Source: Myotis daubentonii
Lineage: Eukaryota > Chordata > Mammalia > Chiroptera > Vespertilionidae
Reading direction: 5' to 3'
NCBI RefSeq assembly: GCF_963259705.1
Contig: NC_081846.1
Span: forward strand, 87,122,641 to 87,186,640
DNA length: 64,000 bases
Shown here: positions 52,561-63,745 of the stretch, one piece after another
How positions within the stretch are numbered: the first letter of the stretch is position 1
How the letters are laid out: each line of letters begins with the position of its first letter
The notes under the pieces: generated by a model
Databases searched by the model: none
What the model was told of the DNA's origin: nothing
What the model saw: only the letters and a program-made list of their open reading frames with translations
Position numbers and translations under genes: made by a program

Positions 52561-54349
52561 TTTCTTAAACGAACAGCATGGAGCCTGAAACCGCATCAAA
52601 GACCTTTCTGTGTTCTGTCCATTACCGTCCATGGGCAAGCTCCCACACCTTGCAGCTGGAGAGCGGTTTCACTCCTGCGTTATTTTATGCCATTACGCGT
52701 TAGTCATTTGGAAATACTGGCTGTCGGAGAGGTGGCGATTTCCAAATGCACAGGGACAGGCGAGAGATGAGTCGCGTCTTGGTATCACGGAGAAGCGCAG
52801 GGACAGTGCCCTGCCCTGACGGAGGACCTCTGCTTTGCACACTCCTCCTCCAGGCCACGCAGGGTTCAGCTGTGACAGCCCACGCCAGAACCGTCCCGGG
52901 AAAGGAGCCCTTGGGAATGACGTGTCAGCTACACCAGCACCTCCACGGTCCCTCCCAGAGCTCCGGCGGTACCCCTCGCTCCCACCTGCCCTCTGGCTGT
53001 CGTCCTTCCTCGCTCCTCCTCCTGCTCCCTTTCTTGGCAGAACTGTGCTTGGCATGTGCTCCCGGTCCATGAGGACCCTGCCCTGCCATCGCCCAGCGGC
53101 TGTGAGGGCCGAGCTCCCCGTGCTGCCCAGTGCCATGGGCGGTCTGGTGGTCTTCACCCTCTCCTCCCAGCCTCGCCAGTGCTTGCCGCCCCTCCTCCCC
53201 ATCTGCTGTCCTGCCATCTGGCTACGGCTCTTTGGGAGACAGGCTGCTCTGGGCCCATTCCACAGGTTACGTTAACATCACAAAGGTTGGCAGCACAGAC
53301 GTGCAAGGCACTTCCTCCGGCCTGGCCCTCCTGCTCCATTTGAAAGTGGCCTGTTTATTACTTTTTATATCGTCTACCTACCCGCAGACTGCAGGCCCCC
53401 AGGGCTTGCCCCGAGGGGACAGCGTTACCAGCCCTCACTCCTATAGGATGGAGACCGGAGACCTGTGCCCCCACCTGGCCCAGGATGGAGGTGCCATGGA
53501 GCCCCCGTGGCGGCACCTTCCTGACGCCTGCACCCACTGCTCCTGGGGAGGCCCAGGAGGCCCGACTTGCCTGCTGAGTCATCGTGAGCAAGGCAAAGCC
53601 TGGCATTTTGCTGCCGCCCTCCAGCTCTGCCTCAGGCCTCCCCAGTCATCCCGCTTTTGCTTCTGGTGGCTGGACCTCATGCCTGCACTTGGCAGAGCTC
53701 ACAGCTGCTTGAGCTTTAGGCCCCACCCCTTGCAGAGGGGTGATGGGGTGATGGGAAGGACCAGAACACTCCAAAGAGCCCCAGCATCCATCCTTGAGGG
53801 GTGGCCGCGCCACCTCTAAGCCTGGGGGGTGGCGGTGGAGGAGGACAGCACGTGCCCCGGGATGGGCTGGCCTGTGTCTGCACCAGGGCTGCCACTTGGT
53901 GCATTCAGGGTTCTGCCTCATCCAAGAGGAAAACAGCCCAGCTTCCCTAGCAGCCCCTGGGAAGGAGTATGTAGGTGCCAGTGGCCCGAAGCCGACCTTT
54001 CCAACTGGCTGGGTCCTCAGCGCGTGCAGAATGGCTGGCGGACTCCGTGCAGATAAAGCCAGGAGCCAGGCTAACATGTGCTAACTCCTTACAGAGACCA
54101 GCAGGGTCTGATAGCTTGCTGTGTCCATCTCGCCTGCTCTCCGCCTGCCTCCCACACCCCCAGCCCCAATGCAAGCGCTTCTGAGCCGCCTGCGTTGGTC
54201 TGGGCTCTCAGGCCAGTCCCTGCAGGGGCCCGCCCCAGCGCCTTCCTCTAGGCCTCTGCCTCTCCAAATCCCCAGGCTCCTTCAAGGCCAGATTCAATTA
54301 GTCAATTCTGTGTAATTCAAAAAGCATTTGGGTGTTTATGGAAGGCCCG
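52561..54349. other. unique DNA, no gene seen
   Basis: No strong repeat or gene. Confidence 0.4.
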
Positions 54350-54450
54350 CTGGCCAGCAGGTTGCCAAGGCTACCCGGCTATGAAGTGGGTCAGCCAGGA
54401 CTTGAACTTGAGTCTCTCTGAGCCCCAAGGACAGGCCCCTCTTCCTTTAT
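54350..54450 (-). repeat. MIR-like fragment
   Basis: ggctatgaagtgggtcagcc, aggacttgaacttgagtctc: reverse-oriented MIR text, diverged. Confidence 0.5.
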
Positions 54451-54987
54451 ATGCTGCCTCCCTCCTCCCACCCTCTGGTAACCTGCTGATCTAGAGTATC
54501 CCCGCGCCCCTGCCCTCTTTAATCTATACCTACCTCCTCACACCCACCCACCTACCTACCTAGGTGTATGTGCTAAGAAAACAGAGAAACCTGTTAGAAT
54601 TGTTTCTAAACCAAGGATCCAGGGGCCCTGAGTAAGGGCCCTTCTACTTCCTGTGAGGCCCTGAGGCATAGGGTGGGGGCCCGGGGCTTCTTGTCCTTTC
54701 TGGGTTCCTGGCTCCTGTGGGTAGACTGAGTGCTGAATGCCCTCCAGATGGGTGAGCTCTGGGCTGCACTTTCATGGGAGTACCGATGGCAGATGACCCA
54801 GTGACAGGATGCTGTGATGCAGAATGCTTTCACGGTCTCCATCCACGCCCTCCTAGTTCCTCTCTGCCACTGAGCCGCTGAGCCCTGACAGCAGACACAG
54901 ACAATTCTATGGCATGAGCCTTGGTCTCTTATAGTCCATCTGAGAGGCTTTGTGACGCTGCAGGCATTCACCAGTCATCGTGTCAGT
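54451..54987. other. unique spacer
   Basis: A short cacccacccacctacctacc repeat lies at 54541-54561. No gene is seen. Confidence 0.4.
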
Positions 54988-54995
54988 CCCTATGC
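54988..54995. repeat. SPIN target-site duplication, left copy
   Basis: ccctatgc, identical to 55224-55231. Confidence 0.95.
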
Positions 54996-55223
54996 CAGCG
55001 GTCCTCAACCTGTGGGTCGCGACCCCTTTGGGGGTTGAACGACCCTTTCACAGGGGTCGCCTAAGACCATCGGAAAACACATACATAATTACATATTGTA
55101 TTGTTTTTGTGATGAATCACTATGCTTTAATTATGTTCAATTTGTAACAATGAAATTGGGGGTCACTACAATATGAGGAACTGTATTAAAGGGTCGCGGC
55201 ATTAGGAAGGTTGAGAACCACTG
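54996..55223 (+). mobile_element. SPIN-type (Space Invader) non-autonomous hAT, 228 bp
   Basis: It begins cagcggtcctcaacctgtgg and continues gtcgcgacccctttgggggt, tgaacgaccctttcacaggg, gtcgcctaagaccatcggaa. It ends ttaaagggtcgcggcattag, gaaggttgagaaccactg. The ends form inverted repeats, and a perfect 8-bp duplication flanks the element, the hAT hallmark. The sequence matches the SPIN family, described as having entered several tetrapod lineages by horizontal transfer, including vesper bats. This copy is internally short and has no transposase. Divergence is modest and consistent with Cenozoic activity. Confidence 0.95.
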
Positions 55224-55231
55224 CCCTATGC
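55224..55231. repeat. SPIN target-site duplication, right copy
   Basis: ccctatgc, identical to 54988-54995. Confidence 0.95.
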
Positions 55232-57105
55232 AAACCTCCCACCATCTGAGCCCACAGGGGGCTCCCCGGTCAGGAGGAGGGACTGACAAGCACAGGATTC
55301 GCACCTCAATACGGTGAGGACTTCAGGAGCGTTCGCCCCAGATGCTTCCTCCTGCCCCTGGGGACGGGCGGCAGGGACGGCTTCCTGAGGAGCGGGCCTG
55401 GCTTCTGAGGGCTGAGTAGGGGTTCACCAGGCAGGAAGGTGTCACAGAGAGAGCGGGAGCTCCGAGTGTGTGCACTGGGGACTGCGGAGTGCTTTGCGGG
55501 GGAGACCTTCCCCAGCAGCTTCTCCTGAGGCATCACCCCCAGAAAGACAGGGGCTCACGGGGGCGGGTGGAAGAGAGCTCCACGCTGGGCCTTTGCCCTC
55601 TGCCTGGTTCTCCGCTCGGCCTGAGCTCCCTTGGCTCCAGGGAAGCAGGGCCCGGTATGAGAGCGGTTCCTGGAACAGTGTCTCCTCCCCTCATCCCCGG
55701 GCCGCTTTCCTGCGAATCTGCACTCCCAGCTGTTGCCCTCCTATTTGCTGACTTCCCAGCGACTGGGCTGTGGGGCCCGGGAGAGGGGCCGTGCTGTCAG
55801 CCTGGCTGGGCGCCCTGGAAGCCCAGAGGGTTAAACCACCCAGCCAGCTGGTGAGCATTCGTCCCTCTCCCTCTCCGGGATCCCGTCAGAGCCGGAGCAG
55901 GAGGAAGGGAGGCGGTGGCTGAGCAAGGCAGGGCGCTGCCTCCAGGGGCTCCGGTGGGCTCCTGGCCGCCCTGCCCGCCCCTCCCAGGTAGGCTGGTGTG
56001 GCTGTGCGGCCTTCGGAGGCTGTGGGACGGTCACCGCCCCGGCCCGCACACCTGTGTGTGGCGCTGTGTGTGTCTGCGTGTCGTCTCTCTGTGAGCGTTT
56101 GCCTCCCACAGTGGCAGGAACTTGGGGGAAAGGGAAAGGGCGTGGGGCTGGAGGAGAGCAGCTTGGCTGGCCGGTGGGAGGCCCTGGCTTTTCCTTGGGC
56201 ACCGAAGTGTGGGCCGGGGAGGACGGCGGCCTCGGAGCTCAGGTGTGCGGCCAGGTGTGCGGGAGGCGCCAGGGCAACAGTTTGCTGAGGGGGCCTCAGC
56301 GCGTGTTTCTCAGTCCCTGACCAGGAGGCCTTTGTCGGGGAGTGGGGGTTGCCCTGTGCCGATGCGCTGACTAGTGTGTGGCCTCCCGTGGTTTCAGACG
56401 CCTTGCCAAGGCCCGGGGCCCGCCCTGCTTCTGGGGAAGTGGGAAAAGGGTGCGCCGGCCCCGGAGCACCAAGCCCTGCCAGTCCACCATTCCTGCCAGG
56501 CGGGCCGGCCTGGCATGGCCGGGGAACCGCCACCCAGCAGCACCGGGGACAGTGCTGCCCGGGTGTCTGCAGGGGGGCGCCACGCAGCCACAGAGGCCCA
56601 GCTGCGCCCCGGGGTCCGTGGCTCCTGGGCTTATGGAGTGAAGTTCCGAGGGCCGGTATGTGATGTGTTTTCCTATTGACTGGATGCGGAGAAAAATGCC
56701 CAAATTAGGGACGGGCCTGTGTCTCAGCCAGCAGCACCGTGAGCCAGCGTCCACCGCGGAAGGAGCTAGCAGACACTCAGGCGACAAAAAAGGGCATCTC
56801 TGCTCAGGGGAGGGTGTTTGGCCTCGTTCTGACCAGGCTGTCGCACCCACGGGGAGGGGGTGACGAGCATCCAGGGGTGCGTCTGGCCCAGCCCCAGACT
56901 CACAGGTGTGGTAAGGTCTGCCTGGACGCCTGGCAGAGCTGGACGGGAGGATGAGGAGGAGACGTTACGGGTGGGCCCAGCAGGGGGCCCGCACCCTCAG
57001 GGGGACGCCCGGCCCACTCCCTCCATCTTCCTCAAGCTGCAGGCTGTCACATGTACTTGGAAAGACGCTTTTTCTGCTTTGCCCCAACCAGCCCTGTACA
57101 CACGA
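55232..57105. other. unique GC-rich DNA, no gene seen
   Basis: Moderate CpG content between about 55900 and 56650. Overlapping open frames on both strands lack domains and are attributed to base composition. Confidence 0.4.
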
Positions 57106-57107
57106 CC

Positions 57108-57200
57108 CAAGTCTCTGCCGCGACCCATTTTACAGATGGGGGAACCGAGGCTCTTCACGGTTGGGGACCTGTCCAGGGCACCTGTCCAGGACAGCAGAGG
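57108..57200 (-). repeat. MIR-like fragment
   Basis: cgacccattttacagatggg, ggaaccgaggctcttcacgg, ttggggacctgtccagggca: reverse-oriented MIR text. Confidence 0.6.
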
Positions 57201-57840
57201 GCCGGGTCCCTCCGGCCTTTCCGGGCTGGGCCGCCACCCACAGCGCCCAGTGGATGCTCTTGCTGGGCGGTGATCACACGGGGCCGGGGAGAGTGGCCTT
57301 GGGAGCGGGTTGCTGTGCCCCATGCCTCTGACTTGGAGAGGAGGCTGCTGTGGCTGCGGCCGGGCTCAGTTCATGTTCACACTCTGCCCCTGACCTGCCG
57401 GACGGGTCCTGGAGCAAGAGGCTTCACGAGCCCTCTGGGCCCAGTGCCTTGTTTGCAGAGCTCCCACGGTGGGTACGGGATCATTGCAGGCTTTCAGCGA
57501 GCTGCCATCTGCGCGGCACTGGGAACAGTGCCTGCAGGCGATACCCTCCCAGGAAGTACAGTGGGTGAGGGCAGACTTCCAGAGCCTCACTGGTCGCACA
57601 CTGGGCTGTGGGCTCTGCACCTGCACACAGTAGGTGCTTCAGGCAGTGTAGTGGGGACTGGTGTGGGCTGTGGCTCAAAGCGCATGAACAGAATGGCTTT
57701 TGCGAGCTGGTTTTCAGCAAGCAGCCTGGTGGGTCCTAGGGCTCCCGAACCTGTGTTCCCCCAGCTCCTGAGCCTACCCTCATCCTGGGGACTCCTGGTG
57801 CCCGCTTGCCACAGTTAGCACCAAGAGAGGCGGTGCCCCA
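57201..57840. other. unique spacer
   Basis: No feature. Confidence 0.4.
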
Positions 57841-58130
57841 CCCCCAGCCCCTCAGTACATGGTGAAGGTCATAAAGATAGGAAACAGGAATACATGCAAA
57901 TTACATGGTCACCATTTTTCTGATTATTAAAGCAACCTAAAAATTTTGATTAATGCAGAAAAGCACAGTAAATATCAACATATTCTTCCCTGATTCTTCA
58001 TCCCGTCTTTCATATGGTAGCACATTTCTTTCCAGGCCTTTCTTACTACGCAATAATTTCTTTCCAGTGCTCGGTTCAATGAAGGAACTTTATAAAGCAA
58101 AACCTGAAATGACTCTCTAGGCTTTTGGAA
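57841..58130. repeat. AT-rich ancient repeat or relic
   Basis: tacatggtcaccatttttct, attattaaagcaacctaaaa, gcagaaaagcacagtaaata, ttcatcccgtctttcatatg resembles old LINE-derived AT-rich text. The family is not assigned. Confidence 0.35.
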
Positions 58131-58620
58131 TTCAGAGCTTCAGAGGAAATGATACTAATGCAGCCAAAATGGCTAATTTCTCATTTATTTAAAATAACCT
58201 CTGCAGATAACCCAGCTCCTCCTTCCCCAGCAGGTTGGTCTGTTCTCCATGGAGTGGTCTAGCAGTGGCAGGCCAAAAGGGTGTTGGAGAGACACCCGGA
58301 CAGGTGAGTGCAGAGTCTATAGTGAGAGGCAGGTGAAGGGCAGGCAGGCAGCTGGGGTGGGCCTCGCTCCTGTGGCGGCCGGTGGCCTTGTTTCCAAGGT
58401 GAGGCAGCATCAGCCATGTGGCAGGCTGCACACCGTCTTGGTATGCCTTTTGGTCCCTGGACTTAATGAGTTCTGCAGGGACACTGCTGTATCTAAAGAT
58501 CATTTACCTGAATTGCTTTTTAATTTCTGCAGTGGGAGGCTGCCCCTGGCGCAGTATAATTACATTATAATTTACAGTAATCCCAAATCTATAAATTCAG
58601 CCATCCTGGCGGGGGAAGGG
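58131..58620. promoter_or_regulatory. pair of candidate conserved AT-rich elements
   Basis: Two islands, 58135-58250 (atgatactaatgcagccaaa, atggctaatttctcatttat) and 58480-58610 (cattataatttacagtaatc, tgaattgctttttaatttct, ttacattataatt). Both are non-repetitive and rich in TAAT cores, with a GC-rich spacer between them. Confidence 0.35.
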
Positions 58621-58999
58621 CTGGAGCTATAGGGGGTGGGGGAGAGAGGACCCTCCCATCAGTATTAGCCTCTGTTTCTAGGTGCAGGTTCCGCCAGTGG
58701 GTGAGTGTGGGAGAGGCAGAGAGGGAGACACGTCTTGCCCAGGACGTGCTGAGGTTTGCTGTAATGCTAAGAAGCATTCCGTCTGGAGCTGGCTTGTGGG
58801 GGGGACTTGGCTGTAATCCAATATCCCTCTGATCTGCCAGCTTGTGGCAGCTTTGCTGTGGGCCTGGGGGAGCACACGGAAGTGGGCAGCCTGGAGACAT
58901 GCATGGAACAGCTGGAATTGGAGGAAGGGCTCAGAATGCTCTCCCGGATTCTCTCCCCCGCTGTGGGCTCAGGAGATGAGACATGAGGCTCAGGGCAGG
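58621..58999. other. unique spacer
   Basis: No feature. Confidence 0.4.
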
Positions 59000-59007
59000 G
59001 TCTAGGG

Positions 59008-59245
59008 CAGTGACGGCGAACCTATGACACGCGTGTCAGAGGTGACACTCGAACTCATTTTTTTGGTTGATTTTTCTTTGTTAAATGGCATTTAAATATA
59101 TAAAATAAATATCAAAAATATAAATCTTTGTTTTACTATGGTTGCAAATATCAAAAAATTTCTATATGTGACGCGGCACCAGAGTTAAGTTAGGGTTTTT
59201 CAAAATGCTGACACGCCGAGCTCAAAAGGTTCGCCCTCACTGGGA
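59008..59245 (-). mobile_element. short non-autonomous hAT element, copy B
   Basis: The same family as 48443-48680 in inverted orientation: it starts cagtgacggcgaacctatga with acacgcgtgt beside it, and ends tgctgacacgccgagctcaa, aaggttcgccctcactg. gtctaggg (59000-59007) and ctctaggg (59246-59253) flank it, a 7/8 duplication of the nTCTAG type preferred by many hATs, with three extra bases (gga) before the right copy. No coding capacity. Confidence 0.88.
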
Positions 59246-59253
59246 CTCTAGGG

Positions 59254-59479
59254 AATGCTGGTTGGTGATTGGGACAGTCATCCTGGCTGGGAACTTAGGG
59301 AGCCACGTGGAAGCTGGGCCCTGCGGGGTTCTCAGGGGCAGGGACAGGGATGGCCAGCGCCCACGGTACAGGCTGAGAGAGAGCTCAGTGGCTCAGAGCT
59401 TTTTATTCCACCCACCTCGCTGAGACCCACTGTCTCTGTCCACGGAAGGATTTACACCGTGGTGGCCGTTAGCTTTCCA
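59254..59479. other. unique spacer
   Basis: No feature. Confidence 0.4.
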
Positions 59480-59700
59480 TGTCACTGTGTGATTTGTCCC
59501 ATTCTTGTAAAACTACACACAAAGCAAAATGCTCATACTTTCTGTTCACAAAAGCAGTTAATTAATGGAATTATGTAGTGCATTAACATCATATAATAAA
59601 GAATAATAGTTCTTTACCATGTATTAACTGTAGAAATCTAAATGTTCATTATCTTAGGTGATTTACATTGGAATGACTTTTTAAAAAAATAAAATTGGGA
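59480..59700. promoter_or_regulatory. candidate conserved AT-rich element
   Basis: aagcagttaattaatggaat, tatgtagtgcattaacatca, ttctttaccatgtattaact, tgttcattatcttaggtgat: dense TTAAT/ATTAA motifs, no recognised repeat. Confidence 0.35.
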
Positions 59701-59721
59701 AGCCATCGCAAAGCAGAAACA

Positions 59722-59800
59722 GCAGCGGAGCTTGGCTCAGAGAGGTTAACTCACTCACCCCAAGTCACACAGCTGTTGGGAGGAGATGAGGCTTGGGAAC
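59722..59800 (-). repeat. MIR fragment
   Basis: ggctcagagaggttaactca, ctcaccccaagtcacacagc, tgttgggaggagatgaggct: reverse-oriented MIR text. Confidence 0.75.
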
Positions 59801-61635
59801 AAGGACGTGTGGATGTGATCACTGTATGTGTGAGTGTAGGGCAATGGAGAATGGAATGTGGGAGCAAAAAATTTGTCTTTTCCCGGAGCCCACTGGTGGA
59901 CGGGGTGTCGGGGGGGGGGGGCAGTAGGGAAACCTTGATCTTGATGTTACCTGTTCTCCCAGAGGTGGCCACTGGAGGAGCGGAGCCCTACCCTGGGGTG
60001 TGGAGTCCCTGTCCCACCGGAGGGGGTGTTCGCCCAGCCTGAAGAAGCTGGGGGTCCTCACGTCTACCTTCTGGGCTTGGCTCCTGTGCCAGAGTGCTGG
60101 GCTCAGACGTGGAAATGGCTCCAGAGTGGCCTCCAAATACTTGCGTCTGGCTAGTGCCCCTCGCTCTCTCTCTGGCTGAAAACCCTTTCCTGCCCCCTCA
60201 GCCTGCACCCGGGCTTCTCCTCCGCCGTGAGCCTGTGCCTCCCCAGGCGGAGCCTGCGCTGTGTCTGTCGGCAGGGCCTGGGCCTGCCTGCCAGGAAATG
60301 TTTGGATAGCCAGGCGGAAGATCACAGGGACGCCTCCTTCCTGTGTCTGCTGGTTCACAGATGTCCCTGCACGAGCCTCAGTGCTCAGAGCTTTGTACTC
60401 CAGCTGTGGCCCAGCGGTGTCCCTGTGAGGGACAGGATGCCGGCGGAGAACCCCACAGGCCCTCGCTGCTGGGCACTATGGGAGGCGGCCGGGTGACGGC
60501 TGCCTTTGTTGTGACAGAGCGGAGCGCTGGGCCTCAGCCAGGCTCTGTCCAGAGACAGCTGCGTGCTTGCAGCCAGCCAGTGGGGCGGGCGGGAGGGAGC
60601 CGGGGCTGGCGTGCACCTGCATGCACCCTACTTAGCAAATCCACTCGTGAGAGGCAGAGACCGCCACAGAGGGAGATGGAGCGCGCGCATTTGAGCGGTG
60701 CCCTTACCCACTTTTCCACTGAGTGTGTGGGAGCGGGATTGCAGTGAAGGTGGGAGCAGGCATCGCTGGTCTGCATCCGGGTACGCTCACTCCTGCCTCT
60801 TGCACCGTGAGCTCCTGAGCTAGAGTTTGTGCTTCTGGCGTTTCTGCCTCGGGGTTCCCTGCGTGGCCTCTGCACACAGCTCTGTCGGCTGCTGCGTGGA
60901 TGGGGGAGCCTGTGTCTCCACACGGAGGAGCCCTGAGCTGGACTCGTGAGGCGGCAGGTCTACGTCCATGTGGGGCCTCCCTGGGGTGTGTGAGGGCACT
61001 TTGGGTTCATGGAGGTTTTTGTCTAATGGACACACATTAGCCTTAATCCCTGCAATCGACGAGGACCCCCCGTGTTCCCTTTTACAGAGTTGGGACCTGG
61101 ACTGAGACAGAGCAGGTGGGAGAGGTGCATTTGCACCCCCACCTTGGGATTTCAAAGCCTGTGGCCTCTCCACTTCAGGTCCCCGGGGAGGGATTTGAGA
61201 ATCAGGCAGCTAAGTCTCTCCGTGATGACTGTCCCAGTGGTAACCTTCGGAGCCCATTTTGGATCATGGCAGGCACTTGCGCTTTCTCTGTCCTCCCTTC
61301 AGACGCCGGGCACATCCCCTGCGCATTGTACCTCCCCACCCACATGCACCACTGGGGCTCCCAGCTCGAGGTGGGATCCCACCATCTCGCTCTCTCATCC
61401 TGAGTCCGTGAGGGACCGCTGTGCCCCCGGCTCCTAGAACAGCCCGGCACCGTGTCAGTAAGTGTGTGTGCTCCAGGGAGGCAAACCTGCCCCGAAATGC
61501 AAGCCGGCCGCCCAGCTGTCCTGCCCATGCCATCTTCTCCCACGGTGGGGGCTGGTCCAAGTGCAGGTTTCTGCTGATGCTTGTTGCCAAGTGGTGAACC
61601 CAGCCCACTGAGTCAGGGCCTCTGTGTGGGAGCAG
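59801..61635. other. unique GC-rich DNA, no gene seen
   Basis: A 12-base G-run lies at 59910-59921. No gene or clear repeat otherwise. Confidence 0.4.
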
Positions 61636-61639
61636 GTGA

Positions 61640-62380
61640 AGTCAGTGCGGTTCACACCCACTGCGATGGCCAATATCAAAACCACAGAAGATAACGAGGA
61701 TTGGGGAAATTAGAGCCCTTGTGGTGGTGGGAATGTAAAACGGTGCAGACACTATGGACAATAGTATGGAATTTCCTCAAAAAAAGTAAACCTGTAACTC
61801 CCATATGATACAGCAATTCCACTGCTGGGTGTATACACAACAGATTGGAAGCAGGGTCTTGAACAGATATCTGCACACCCGTGTCCACAGCACCATTACT
61901 CACAACAGCCGAGGGGGCAAGGAACCCAGGTGTCCATCAGCAGATGAACGTGTGTGCGGCGTGTGGCGTGGACATGCAGTGGGCTAGTGCTCCGCCCTAG
62001 AAGGAAGGGGATTCTGACACAGGCTGCGATAGGGGTGAGCCTGAGCCTGAGGACAGAATGCCGAGTGAGGGAAGCAGCCACAAAGTACAAGAACTGTGTG
62101 ACTCCGCTTACATGAGGCACCTGCGTAGTCACCTTCCTGGAGACAGGAAGCCGAGTGGTGGCTGCCGGGGCTGGGGAGCGGGGCCCGGGCCGTTAGTGTT
62201 TAATGGGAACAGCGTGTCCATTTGGGAATGGACAGAAGTTCTGGAGGTGGATGGTGGGATGGCTGCACAACCATGTGAATGGACGTAATGCCACTGAACT
62301 GTACACGGCTAGCGGTTGAAGTGCTAAATTTTCTGTTGTGCATATGTTGCCACAGTTTTTAATTTCAGTAATTTAAAAAG
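61640..62380 (+). mobile_element. L1 3' end (ORF2 terminus and 3'UTR), old
   Basis: ccactgcgatggccaatatc, aggattggggaaattagagc, ggaatgtaaaacggtgcaga, cagcaattccactgctgggt, atcagcagatgaacgtgtgt, ggtggctgccggggctgggg, cactgaactgtacacggcta and aagtgctaaattttctgttg. This is typical old L1M ORF2/3'UTR order, with many stops and small indels. Confidence 0.93.
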
Positions 62381-62839
62381 AGTCCGTGAGGAGCAGACCA
62401 AAGGCCGTGGACTGGTGAAGCTGCCAGGAGCCTTGGCGGTCTGACTCCCTGGCGGCACCGAGGCAGGTGCACGCCGGGCCGGGCCGGGCGTCCTGGGGAG
62501 ATGCTCATTTGGACCTGAGACTGCTGTTCCCTGAGAAACCGCCGTGAGGCCAGCCTCGCGCCCGAGTCCCGGCCTGGGACTTCCAGGACCTGGAGCTCTC
62601 GCCCAGACTGATGCTGAGGGTAGGATGTGGGGGAAATAGGTGGGGTTGAGAAATGTAAATCTGACTTCTTTCTTCTCTGCGAAAAGAATGAAAGTCCAGC
62701 ATAAGCGCATTACAGGCGGGCTGCGGGGGCTGGGAAGAGCGGAGAAGGTCGTCGGCTTCCCTCTCCCTCTGCCCTCGCAGCCTGCGCCCCCGCCCGCAGC
62801 CCGAGGAGTCTGCCCTGCCTGTGTCTCCTCCAGTCCCCG
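62381..62839. other. unique GC-rich DNA
   Basis: gccgggccgggccgggcgtc near 62474 is a short GCCGG repeat. No gene is seen. Confidence 0.4.
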
Positions 62840-63065
62840 CCTTGGGAAAGAAAAGAAAGTTAAATTCATATTAATTACAGCCGAATCCGCTCAGTAAGCA
62901 CTTGCTGAATGTGCTTGGAGATGAGGTTTAAACTCCCCTCCAAACAAAACGGAGAAATGAAAGGAATAATTTATTTGGTCAGACATATAATTTGCCACCT
63001 TATTCCACTTCTCTTGTTACTAAAATGGATTCTCTGCTGAGACCGTGACTTCCAGCTTCCAAAAA
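62840..63065. promoter_or_regulatory. candidate conserved AT-rich element
   Basis: gttaaattcatattaattac, gaaatgaaaggaataattta, cagacatataatttgccacc, gttactaaaatggattctct. Non-repetitive; a possible enhancer by texture only. Confidence 0.35.
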
Positions 63066-63175
63066 AATCATTGTCCACCTCCCTGTTCCTCCCAACCTTC
63101 CCAGAAGGTCTGCCGGGCCCCACCGGCCGAGGCCGGGCCCAGGGCGCTCAGAGGAGGCACGCAGCGCACGCTGTG

Positions 63176-63390
63176 CACGCACACTCCCCCACACCTACAC
63201 ACAAGTGTGCACACACTTACCCACACACTCACAGTCACACATACTTACACACATATGCACACTCTGACAGTGACAAACAGCCACCGCCACACACATAGCA
63301 TCACATACGTGCACACCACACACTTATACGCATCCCTCACACACTTACAGGCACGCATATGTGCACACATCTCACACATAGTGTGCATGT
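63176..63390. repeat. CA-rich degenerate microsatellite
   Basis: Interrupted cacaca/cttacacac tracts. The His/Thr-rich open frames over it are artefacts. Confidence 0.88.
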
Positions 63391-63534
63391 GGAAAACAGA
63401 CACTGAGTCAAAGCTGGTTAGTGGTTCAGTAAACTACCTCGTTCTATGTGTTTACAGAGTGGCCCATGGTGGGACTCTGGTCGTATTTCTGACCATAGCT
63501 CATGTTTTTATGAGGACACTTTACTCACAGGTAG

Positions 63535-63745
63535 TTTCGTGATTAAGGCCTCGGATCCTGGAGTTGGACACCGCCGGGGTTGAGTCCCGCTCGGCCACTG
63601 GCCAGCTGTGTGGCGCTCAGCGTGTAGAACGAGCCCCAGCCTGTTTTCATCTCTAAATGGAGATAACGAAGTGTTGACCTCATAGGATGCTTATGAGGAG
63701 TAAATCAGATTGTGCGCAGTAACTGTTTCCCAGGAGGTCCTGTCT
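63535..63745 (+). repeat. MIR SINE, near full length
   Basis: ggttgagtcccgctcggcca (B box region), cagctgtgtggcgctcagcg, gttttcatctctaaatggag, ataacgaagtgttgacctca, aggagtaaatcagattgtgc. This is one of the most complete MIRs in the window. Confidence 0.88.

Noticed and set aside
63045..63542. 165-codon His/Thr-rich protein
   Set aside because: Runs through a CA-rich microsatellite, and no family is recognised.
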